This document shows, piece by piece, positions 1 through 6,701 of a DNA stretch of 13,565 bases. This DNA is from Chloroflexota bacterium (lineage in GTDB: Bacteria; Chloroflexota; Anaerolineae; Anaerolineales; UBA4823): the NCBI GenBank assembly GCA_030669775.1, contig DAOVCZ010000024.1, positions 1 through 13,565 on the forward strand, given 5' to 3'. Within the stretch, counting starts at the first letter, position 1; the number at the start of each line of letters is the position of its first letter. A program made the position numbers and the translations under genes. The notes beneath the pieces were generated by a model. The model was not told the origin of the DNA, did no database searches, and saw only the letters and a list, made by a program, of their open reading frames with translations.

Positions 1-243
1 ACTCGGGGAAAAGGGGTTATTCGAGATCCCGGAGTTCATAAGCAAGTTTTATACAATGTGCTCGAATTTGCCGAAAATGAAGGATATCAGATTTCTGGTC
101 TAATGCGTTCCCCGTTGCTTGGACCGAAAGGAAACGTGGAGTTCTTGACAAGATTGTCACTCCCAGGTCAAACCAAGATTGACCTGAAAGGTGTGATTGA
201 CTCGCTCTTCAATCCTGAGAATATTGGTGGGGAAAGTGTGTAA
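1..243 (+). CDS. tlyA: TlyA-family rRNA methyltransferase, C-terminal end (5' truncated by window)
   Basis: Frame 1 is open from the first base to a TAA stop at 241-243, giving the last 80 residues of a protein that begins upstream. The segment contains GKGVIRDPGVHKQVL, then RSPLLGPKGNVEFL. These match the end of TlyA proteins (S4 RNA-binding domain plus FtsJ-like methyltransferase), which 2'-O-methylate cytidines in 16S and/or 23S rRNA using S-adenosylmethionine. The Glu in GNVEF corresponds to the last residue of the family's K-D-K-E catalytic tetrad. The S4 domain, SAM-binding loop and the other tetrad residues lie outside the window and cannot be checked. The protein continues about 25 residues past the usual family end, with a tail ending NPENIGGESV. 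A 39-base gap separates it from lepA. A GTG at 58 could be mistaken for a start, but the conserved frame clearly extends upstream of it. Confidence 0.82.
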   Translation, partial: TRGKGVIRDPGVHKQVLYNVLEFAENEGYQISGLMRSPLLGPKGNVEFLTRLSLPGQTKIDLKGVIDSLFNPENIGGESV

Positions 244-271
244 CAGTAAACCAGCGAAAATCGTGTATACT
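241..271 (+). promoter_or_regulatory. Weak candidate promoter for lepA
   Basis: TATACT at 266-271 matches five of six bases of the sigma70 -10 consensus and is directly preceded by TG. It ends 11 bases before the lepA ATG. A TAACAG at 241-246, 19 bases upstream, is only a poor -35 match. No Shine-Dalgarno sequence is visible before the ATG. If the element is real, the mRNA leader would be only a few bases long or absent. This is motif matching alone, so confidence is low. Confidence 0.25.
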
Positions 272-282
272 TCAGCGCGTCT

Positions 283-2082
283 ATGACCGATCGAATTCGA
301 AATTTTTGCATTGTGGCTCATATCGACCACGGAAAATCCACCCTGGCAGATCGACTTTTGCAGCTGACAGGCACGATTTCTGACCGCGAGATGGTGGATC
401 AGGTTCTTGACAGTATGGACCTGGAACGAGAGAAGGGGGTGACGATCAAAGCATCGGCGGTGAGAATGATGTATTCCGCACAAGATGGTCATACCTATGA
501 GCTCAATCTAATTGATACGCCAGGACATGTTGATTTTGGATATGAAGTCTCCCGGGCTTTAGAAGCCTGTGAAGGCGCGATTCTGGTTGTCGATGCCAGC
601 CAGGGGGTGGAAGCCCAAACGCTCGCAAATTTATATCTGGCCTTGGATGCTGATCTGGAAATTCTCCCAGTGATCAACAAAATTGATTTATCGTCCGCCA
701 GGCCCGATGAGGTTGCTGAGGAAATCCAGAGTTTGCTGGGTATACCTGCAGAACAGATATTACGTATATCGGCAAAAGAAGGCTTACATGTTGATGCCAT
801 TCTGGAGGCAGTAGTTGAAAAATTTCCCCCTCCAGAAGGGGACGTTGAGGAACCAATGCGGGCTTTAATTTTTGATTCCCATTATGACTCTTATAAGGGT
901 GTCGTTGCTTACATACGCGTTGTTGACGGTCGAATAACCGTCGATGAGGTTATGCTGCCAATGGCGAGTAAAGCCCAATTTAAGCCCGTAGAAGTAGGTG
1001 TGTTCATTCCCCAACTCGAACCTGTAGGTGAGTTAACTGCTGGTGAAGTTGGTTACGTTGCCACAGGATTGAAAACCGTGCGTGAGTGTCGGGTTGGGGA
1101 TACTTTGACATCCGCCACTAAATCTGCCCTTAAGGCACTGCCTGGATATCAAAAAGCAAAACCAATGGTTTTCGCCGGGATATATCCAGTAGAAGGAGAG
1201 GATTACAGCAATCTCAAGGATGCACTTGAGAAATTGCAACTCAATGATGCCTCCCTGGTTTACCAATTTGAAACCTCACAAGCATTGAACTTTGGTTTCC
1301 GCTGTGGTTTTTTGGGAATGTTTCATATGGAGATCATCCAGGAACGGCTTGAACGCGAATATGACCTGGACATCATTGTCACATCTCCCTCGGTTGAGTA
1401 CGAGGTTGTTATCCGATCTGGGGATATATTACGAATCGCTTCCCCAGCCGAGCTGCCAGAAGAGGGGGAGGTTACCGAAATCCGTGAACCCTGGATGCGT
1501 ATTGAAATATTCACACCAACTGAATACTATGGAACTGTGATGGACCTGGCGAAGAAACGCCGTGGAGTATTTATTGAGCAAGATTATCCAACTTCAAATC
1601 GAGTTCAATTAATCTATGAAATCCCCTTGTCGGAGATGATCGTTGATTTCTTCGACCAGCTCAAATCGCGTACTCGTGGGTATGCTTCTCTGGATTATCA
1701 TTTCATCGAATACCGGCCAGACGACCTGGTGAAATTGGAGATTCTGGTCAATAATGAACCCGTCGATGCCCTGGCAATGATTGTTCACCGTGACAACGCC
1801 CATCACAAAGGACAGGCGTTGATCTCGAAATTAAAAGATTTAATTCCCAGACAGCTCTTTACAGTACCGATCCAAGCTTACGCTTCTGGCAGGGTTATTT
1901 CTCGGGCGAATGTGAAAGCGCTAAGAAAAGATGTCTTGGCCAAGTGTTATGGCGGCGATGTTACCCGCAAGAGGAAGTTGCTTGAGAAACAGAAGCGGGG
2001 AAAGAAACGTATGAAGATGGTTGGCAATGTGGAGATCCCACAAGAGGCTTTCTTTGCTGTCCTGCGCTTAGAGGGTGATTGA
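283..2082 (+). CDS. lepA: Elongation factor 4 (LepA), ribosome-associated translational GTPase
   Basis: This is a complete 599-residue protein, the usual length for LepA/EF4. EF4 is a GTPase that binds the ribosome and has been linked to back-translocation, recovery from stalling and 30S maturation. The G domain shows the P-loop AHIDHGKST at about residues 12-20, the G2 region EREKGVTIK at 48-56, DTPGH at 78-82 and NKID at 132-135. EF-G-like domains follow. The LepA-specific C-terminal domain is present, with AKCYGGDVTRKRKLL and a basic KRGKKRMKMVG stretch ending in IPQEAFFAVL. The residue after HVDF is Gly, where many LepA proteins have Ser or Thr, a minor variation. The ATG at 283 aligns with the normal LepA N-terminus (DRIRNFCIVAHIDHGK), so the start is secure despite no visible Shine-Dalgarno. 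Its stop codon TGA (2080-2082) overlaps the TTG start of the next gene, suggesting co-transcription with envelope genes. Confidence 0.98.
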   Translation: MTDRIRNFCIVAHIDHGKSTLADRLLQLTGTISDREMVDQVLDSMDLEREKGVTIKASAVRMMYSAQDGHTYELNLIDTPGHVDFGYEVSRALEACEGAILVVDASQGVEAQTLANLYLALDADLEILPVINKIDLSSARPDEVAEEIQSLLGIPAEQILRISAKEGLHVDAILEAVVEKFPPPEGDVEEPMRALIFDSHYDSYKGVVAYIRVVDGRITVDEVMLPMASKAQFKPVEVGVFIPQLEPVGELTAGEVGYVATGLKTVRECRVGDTLTSATKSALKALPGYQKAKPMVFAGIYPVEGEDYSNLKDALEKLQLNDASLVYQFETSQALNFGFRCGFLGMFHMEIIQERLEREYDLDIIVTSPSVEYEVVIRSGDILRIASPAELPEEGEVTEIREPWMRIEIFTPTEYYGTVMDLAKKRRGVFIEQDYPTSNRVQLIYEIPLSEMIVDFFDQLKSRTRGYASLDYHFIEYRPDDLVKLEILVNNEPVDALAMIVHRDNAHHKGQALISKLKDLIPRQLFTVPIQAYASGRVISRANVKALRKDVLAKCYGGDVTRKRKLLEKQKRGKKRMKMVGNVEIPQEAFFAVLRLEGD

Positions 2083-3095
2083 ACTTCGTGCGTCGAAACA
2101 AGGTTGCTGGAATCCGACGATGGTTGCCTGGCTTAGTCATAAGTGCGATCGCAATCCTACTGCTAATCCGATTTTCAAACTGGCAAGGTGTGATCGAAGT
2201 TCTCACCTTAATGGATTTGAACTGGTTTGCAGTGGCGATTGTTTTTTATGTATTAGGTCTTGTTTTTCGTGCCTTGTCCTGGATGACACTTTTGCAGAAC
2301 AAAGCATCATATGGACGAGTTTTCTTGACCCTCAACGAGGGTTATTTGTTGAATAACATTTTTCCTTTCCGATTGGGAGAATTAGGACGGGCTGTTTTGT
2401 TATCGCAGGCAACTGGATTGAGCGCGTTTTTCGTTCTATCAACCATCGTAATCGAACGTGCCTACGATGTCGCCATTGCTGCTGGGTTGTTGCTTGCGAC
2501 ACTTCCTTTCGTACTCGGATTGGATGCAGGTCAAACACTTGCCAGTTTGGTAATGGTTCTGGTAATCCTGGGATTGGTTTCATTGTTCTTGTTAGCTCGA
2601 TATCGTCAATGGATAATGATGAAATTAGAAGCTTATGGAGAGACTAGACCATTATTCAGGGAGCGGATCTTACGCAGTGTCGAGTCCATGCTGGATGGAT
2701 TAGGTGCATTATCGCGGGTAGACCAATTTCTATTGAGTGTTTTCTATATTCTGGTTGCTTGGTTATTCGGAACCGTGCAGTTATATTTCCTCACCCTCAG
2801 CTTGGGAATAGATTTGCAGTTTTGGTGGATCGGTTTCGTCGTTGGAGTTATCTCTTTGGGGATAGCCTTGCCTTCCGCTCCAGCCGGTTTGGGAATTTAT
2901 GAGGTCGCTATGGTTGGTGCATTCTCGCTATTGGGTGTACCTACATCCCAAGCATTAGCGGTTGCCCTGGTTGCTCATTCTATTCACATCACGATCACAG
3001 GATTTATCGGAGTTTACGCTATTTTCCGGGATGGAGAGACATTAACTGGTATATATTTGCGTTTGAAAAACTTCAGACCAGTTAGCATTGATTAA
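2079..3095 (+). CDS. Flippase-like integral membrane protein (LPG synthase TM region / UPF0104, TIGR00374 type)
   Basis: The 338-residue, strongly hydrophobic protein has about eight predicted membrane segments, beginning near residues 16-33 and 47-66. It carries the family signatures NNIFPFRLGELGR (92-104), ERAYD (126-130) and PSAPAGLGIYE (265-275). These are characteristic of the membrane domain of lysylphosphatidylglycerol synthase and of the stand-alone UPF0104 family, which includes the membrane part of archaeal AglD. The family is associated with movement of lipids or lipid-linked sugars across the membrane. No soluble aminoacyl-transferase domain is attached, so it should not be called MprF. 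The TTG at 2079 overlaps the lepA stop; a GTG at 2088 is an equally good start and would remove nine bases. The GAGGG at 2071-2075 sits 3 bases before the TTG and 12 before the GTG, so neither spacing is ideal. The GT4 gene begins 3 bases after its stop, so the two are probably one translational unit. Substrate unknown. Confidence 0.85.
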   Translation: MNFVRRNKVAGIRRWLPGLVISAIAILLLIRFSNWQGVIEVLTLMDLNWFAVAIVFYVLGLVFRALSWMTLLQNKASYGRVFLTLNEGYLLNNIFPFRLGELGRAVLLSQATGLSAFFVLSTIVIERAYDVAIAAGLLLATLPFVLGLDAGQTLASLVMVLVILGLVSLFLLARYRQWIMMKLEAYGETRPLFRERILRSVESMLDGLGALSRVDQFLLSVFYILVAWLFGTVQLYFLTLSLGIDLQFWWIGFVVGVISLGIALPSAPAGLGIYEVAMVGAFSLLGVPTSQALAVALVAHSIHITITGFIGVYAIFRDGETLTGIYLRLKNFRPVSID

Positions 3096-3098
3096 GGT

Positions 3099-4250
3099 AT
3101 GAAAGTTCTTATTTCTCTGATGTATTACAGGCCGCATTATTCCGGCATGACTGTTTACACTGAACGACTCGCCCGTGCACTAGCTCGGAGGGATCATCAA
3201 GTTACCGTTCTTACTTCACGCTTCAACCCAACCCTACCAGCGTATGAAGTCCGTGATGGAGTTACGGTCATCCGTCCAAAAGTGTTGATGCGGATTAGTA
3301 AAGGTGTGATTATGCCCACTTTACCTTATTGGGCTTGGAAATTAATCACACAGGTGGACGTTGTCAATGCACATGCTCCACAACCAGATGCTGCGGTGAT
3401 GACCTCAATCAGTAAACTGCTTGGTAAACCCGTGGTATTGACATATCAATGTGACTTACGTCTTCCAAACGGTTTCATTCATTATTTGGCTAACCAAGGT
3501 TCGCATTTAGCCAACCACATCTCAGCGCAGCTAGCCAATACCATCGTAACCACTTCCTTGGATTATGCAGAACACTCACCCTTCCTACGCCGCTACCTTG
3601 ATAAGATTCTTGCCATCCCCCCTCCGATCCATTTAGAGTCTGTGACAGAAGAAGATGTGGAAGCTTTCCGTTCTAAATATAATTTGCAGCCCGAGCAGAG
3701 GATTATCGGAATGGCTGCCCGGTTGGCGACAGAAAAAGGAGTGGAATACCTTGTCGAAGCGCTACCCCAAGTTTTGAAAAAATATCCTACTGCAAGAGTT
3801 CTATTTGCAGGTCAGCACCAAGATGTTCTTGGCGAGGAATTGTATGCTCAAAGGTTAGCCCCTATGATTCAGAAACTAGGCGAGCATTGGGCTTTTTTAG
3901 GTATATTACCTCCAGTTGAATGGTCAGTGTTTTTCCATGAAGCAGAGGTGACAGTATTGCCAAGTATCAACAGCACAGAAGCTTATGGCATGGTACAGGT
4001 CGAATCAATGACATGTGGTACACCGGTCGTTGTTAGTGATCTGCCAGGAGTTCGCCAACCCGTGAAAAATACTGGTATGGGGTTGATTGTCCCACCACAG
4101 GATTCAGATCATTTGGTAAAAGCCCTGATAAGTATCTTGGACAAACCCAATGGCTATCATGGCAATGTTGATGAGATTACTAACCACTATGCCCCAGATA
4201 CAATTGCGAGCGAGTATGAAGAATTATTTACAAAACTAATTAATAGATAA
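3099..4250 (+). CDS. GT-B fold glycosyltransferase, family 4
   Basis: The 383-residue soluble protein has two Rossmann-like halves. The N-terminal acceptor half opens with MKVLISLMYYRPHYSGMTVY and contains the usual glycine-bearing loop followed by ERLARALARR. The C-terminal half matches Glycos_transf_1, with GMAARLATEKG at 204-214 (R208 and K213 at the positions that contact the donor diphosphate) and an EX7E motif, EAYGMVQVE, at 294-302. The downstream CGTPVVVSDLPGVRQ segment is typical of GT4 enzymes. These retaining enzymes transfer sugar from a nucleotide donor, often to lipid or lipid-linked acceptors at the cytoplasmic face of the membrane. There is no signal peptide or membrane helix, which fits a cytoplasmic or peripheral enzyme. 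The start lies 3 bases after the flippase-like gene; AAGG at 3094-3097 is too close to the ATG for a standard Shine-Dalgarno, so translational coupling is likely. Sugar and acceptor cannot be inferred. Confidence 0.93.
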   Translation: MKVLISLMYYRPHYSGMTVYTERLARALARRDHQVTVLTSRFNPTLPAYEVRDGVTVIRPKVLMRISKGVIMPTLPYWAWKLITQVDVVNAHAPQPDAAVMTSISKLLGKPVVLTYQCDLRLPNGFIHYLANQGSHLANHISAQLANTIVTTSLDYAEHSPFLRRYLDKILAIPPPIHLESVTEEDVEAFRSKYNLQPEQRIIGMAARLATEKGVEYLVEALPQVLKKYPTARVLFAGQHQDVLGEELYAQRLAPMIQKLGEHWAFLGILPPVEWSVFFHEAEVTVLPSINSTEAYGMVQVESMTCGTPVVVSDLPGVRQPVKNTGMGLIVPPQDSDHLVKALISILDKPNGYHGNVDEITNHYAPDTIASEYEELFTKLINR

Positions 4251-4470
4251 GGGGATCAAACTTAGAACAAGCGATTTTCCTGCGAATTGAAGTTCAGGTA
4301 ATAAGATATTAAAAATAAAAATTTGCTCAATTGAGAAAGTAATCTATCAAGTTAAAAGACAATTCAAAATAAATTCATTAGAAACAAGTAAATAAATCCT
4401 GCAGCAAATTTATGGATGGGTTATCATTCTCTCTACCTTTGAAAGGTGATGTTATACCTCCAAAAATTTT
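4251..4470 (+). other. AT-rich intergenic region with a 10-base palindrome
   Basis: These 220 bases contain no convincing gene or RNA. Composition is clearly more AT-rich than the flanking genes. A perfect palindrome, CTCAATTGAG, lies at 4326-4335 and could be an operator half or chance. No GC-rich stem followed by a T-run is visible, so I cannot place a terminator for the lepA-side operon. Near the 3' end AGGT (4444-4447) and ACCT (4456-4459) could form a 4-base-pair hairpin with an 8-base loop, probably too weak to matter. This is the only gap over 50 bases between genes, so it is the natural place for a transcription break. Confidence 0.6.
4450..4458 (+). promoter_or_regulatory. Candidate extended -10 promoter for the 730-residue GT-C gene
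   Basis: The string TGTTATACC has the form TGn followed by a -10-like hexamer (TATACC, 4453-4458). It ends 12 bases before the ATG at 4471. I see no good -35 hexamer at 16-18 bases upstream, which an extended -10 can tolerate. There is no Shine-Dalgarno before this ATG; the sequence just upstream is ACCTCC, the reverse complement of one. A very short leader is therefore likely if this is the promoter. Confidence 0.35.
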
Positions 4471-6663
4471 ATGATTGATGAGCCAAGCGTTCTAGACTAC
4501 TTCAAGTCACTATTAACCTTCTGGCGAAGTCCTCCTATAAAAATCCCAGGTGAGGATATTGAAGTTGACTCGGAGTTAATTGACTCATATGATGATCAAA
4601 GGGAACGCCATTATGATGAAGTTTTAGGGGGAGACGATGAAATTCTCGAAATAGAACCTCACACTCAATTAGAAGACGGAGAAATCAGGGATTCACAACA
4701 ATTTCCCTGGCGGGCGATTCTGTCGCTTATCCTCGCGCTGGCAGCTCAGTTTGCTTTGGAGCCAGGTCCGGAGCGAACTTGGATAACTGGATCAATTCTT
4801 TACATTATTGCAGCAGTTTTTCTGGTATGGGCGTACATACGTGGTGAGTTTAAACCCGCCCCAATTCCAGAGGCTGATCATGCCGTCGAGCCAATGAGTG
4901 TGCGTACAATTCCTCTCTTGCTCGGTATTCTTTTCAGTCTGGTGGCTTTTATTTTATTCAGTAGTAATCGTTTTACTTGGTTGAATACCCTCCTATGGTT
5001 AACCGGGTTAACCTTGGTTGTGGTCGCTTTATGGTTACCTGCTTCTAAGGAAGGATCTTGGTATGCAACTGCCTGGCGGTATTTAAATACCCAGAACTGG
5101 AATCTAAAAATATCGCCATGGACGATTCTAATTATTGTTGTTGGAGTATTAGCTCTGTTTTTCCGTCTTTATCGACTGGATCAAGTTCCCCCTGAGATGA
5201 TCAGCGATCATGCTGAAAAGTTGCTAGATGTGTGGGATGTCCTCCATAGCCAGACCAGTATTTTCTTTCCAAGGAACACAGGACGTGAAGGTTTCCAAAT
5301 GTATCTGACCGCAGGCGTGATCAGCCTGATAGGGACGGGTTACACATTCTTGAGTCTAAAGATCGGTACCGTACTATGTGGAATTCTCACTTTACCTTTT
5401 ATCTATCTGCTTGGAACTGAAATTGCGAACCGTCGGGTTGGACTGATCGCCATGGCATTCGCAGGTATAGCATACTGGCCAAATATAATCTCAAGAATCG
5501 CCTTGCGATTCACTCTTTACCCATTTTTTTTTGCTCCAGCTTTATATTTTTTCTTACGGGGAATACGAACATCTAACCGGAATTACTTTATCTTAGCAGG
5601 GTTATTTGTCGGGATAGGATTGCATGGATATTCTCCTTTTCGGATAGTCCCGATAATCTTCGTTCTTGCGGTGGGACTCTATCTCCTTCACCGCCAATCG
5701 ATCGGGTTTAGAAAGCAAGTCATTCTCGGTTTGTTATTGATGGGATTAATTGCACTACTTGTATTTCTCCCCCTACTTAACTATTCGATTACAAACCCAA
5801 ATAATTATTCCTACCGGACATTGACCCGTGTAGGAACGATTGAACGAGCTTATCCAGGTTCTCCACTGCTCATCTTCTTAGACAATTTATGGGATGCAAT
5901 GACGATGTTCGCCTGGGATAATGGAGAAGTATGGGTTATCTCAGTCACTCACAGACCAGCTTTGGATATTGTTTCCGGTGCGCTTTTTTACCTTGGATTT
6001 GGTTTGCTTTTGATTAGGTATATTCGGCGAAGACACTGGTTAGATCTTTTCTTGATTCTATCGATTCCCCTCCTGATGCTGCCGTCTATTCTATCTATTG
6101 CATTTCCAGCAGAAAACCCCTCACTTAATCGTACAGCAGCTGCGCTCGTTCCGGTCTTTCTCCTGATTGGTCTCTCACTAGATGGGTTTTTATCGGGGAT
6201 TGAATCCCATATCGCAGCTCCAGTAGGGCGGGGTTTAGTTTGGGTTATTAGTATATTATTACTTGTCTGGTCGGGATATCAAAATTATGACTTGGCTTTC
6301 AACCAGTACCAAAAAAACTATACCCTTTCCTCTTGGAACACAAGCGAGATTGGAGAGGCGATCAAGGATTTTACTGTTGCGATTGGTTCTCAGGAAAACG
6401 CATATGTAGTTGCGTTCCCTCACTGGGTAGATACCCGTTTAGTGGGGATTAATGCTGGTTTTCCAACCAAGGACTTTGCGATATGGCCTGAGGATTTTCA
6501 AAAGACAGCGGAGGATCAAGGAGCGAAATTGTTCATTGTTAAAATCGATGATTCAGACTCGATGAATGCTCTGCAAAACCTCTACCCAGAAGGGATCTTA
6601 CAACATCATACATCTAAAGTGCCGAATAAGGACTTTTATCAATTTTTTGTATTACCAGAGTGA
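4471..6663 (+). CDS. GT-C type membrane glycosyltransferase, PMT/ArnT-like, with acidic N-terminal extension
   Basis: The 730-residue protein has many membrane segments. Residues 28-74 are strikingly acidic (20 Asp/Glu in 47 residues). Four hydrophobic helices follow at about 80-97, 105-122, 146-163 and 170-188. The GT-C core seems to start near 216: a helix at 217-231, then FRLYRLDQVPPEMISDHAEK, where D246 and E249 occupy the first extracytoplasmic loop that holds the catalytic acid in PMT/ArnT enzymes. SNRNYFILAGLFVGIGLHGY (368-387) is typical of the family's central helices. A soluble C-terminal part (about 605-730) has alternating beta strands and probably lies outside the membrane. Such enzymes transfer sugars from polyprenyl-phosphate donors to proteins or lipids at the outer face. 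Assignment to GT39/PMT_2 is by motif and topology, and the N-terminal 210 residues are not part of the usual domain. The ATG at 4471 is preceded in frame by a TGA at 4447, which limits upstream extension. The next gene follows after 38 bases. Confidence 0.8.
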   Translation: MIDEPSVLDYFKSLLTFWRSPPIKIPGEDIEVDSELIDSYDDQRERHYDEVLGGDDEILEIEPHTQLEDGEIRDSQQFPWRAILSLILALAAQFALEPGPERTWITGSILYIIAAVFLVWAYIRGEFKPAPIPEADHAVEPMSVRTIPLLLGILFSLVAFILFSSNRFTWLNTLLWLTGLTLVVVALWLPASKEGSWYATAWRYLNTQNWNLKISPWTILIIVVGVLALFFRLYRLDQVPPEMISDHAEKLLDVWDVLHSQTSIFFPRNTGREGFQMYLTAGVISLIGTGYTFLSLKIGTVLCGILTLPFIYLLGTEIANRRVGLIAMAFAGIAYWPNIISRIALRFTLYPFFFAPALYFFLRGIRTSNRNYFILAGLFVGIGLHGYSPFRIVPIIFVLAVGLYLLHRQSIGFRKQVILGLLLMGLIALLVFLPLLNYSITNPNNYSYRTLTRVGTIERAYPGSPLLIFLDNLWDAMTMFAWDNGEVWVISVTHRPALDIVSGALFYLGFGLLLIRYIRRRHWLDLFLILSIPLLMLPSILSIAFPAENPSLNRTAAALVPVFLLIGLSLDGFLSGIESHIAAPVGRGLVWVISILLLVWSGYQNYDLAFNQYQKNYTLSSWNTSEIGEAIKDFTVAIGSQENAYVVAFPHWVDTRLVGINAGFPTKDFAIWPEDFQKTAEDQGAKLFIVKIDDSDSMNALQNLYPEGILQHHTSKVPNKDFYQFFVLPE

Positions 6664-6688
6664 CCTGGTTACATTAATGAAGTACACT
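6660..6688 (+). promoter_or_regulatory. Weak candidate promoter ahead of the fusion gene
   Basis: GTGACC at 6660-6665 and TACACT at 6683-6688 are each four-of-six matches to sigma70 -35 and -10 elements, with a 17-base spacer. The -10 ends 13 bases before the ATG at 6702. The self-complementary hexamer ATTAAT occurs twice, at 6673-6678 and 6690-6695, 17 bases apart. The gene could equally be read through from upstream. Low confidence. Confidence 0.2.
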
Positions 6689-6701
6689 AATTAATCCATC
6701 T

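Noticed and set aside
157..492. A 111-codon - strand open frame across the tlyA-lepA junction
   Set aside because: It is antisense to the conserved lepA N-terminus and the TlyA end, and shows no domain or start signal.
2079..3095. Annotation as MprF (lysylphosphatidylglycerol synthase)
   Set aside because: Only the membrane flippase-like domain is present; the C-terminal aminoacyl-transferase domain needed for MprF activity is missing.
4444..4459. AGGT/ACCT inverted repeat upstream of the 730-residue gene
   Set aside because: A 4-base-pair stem with an 8-base loop is too weak for a convincing riboswitch or thermometer.
4251..4470. tRNA, small RNA or rho-independent terminator in the intergenic gap
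   Set aside because: I found no cloverleaf-compatible arms, and no GC-rich stem followed by a T-run.
4449..4478. A 9-codon leader-peptide-like ORF (ATG TTA TAC ...) overlapping the start of the 730-residue gene
   Set aside because: It has no properly spaced ribosome binding site and no attenuator-like hairpins or codon bias to support leader-peptide control.
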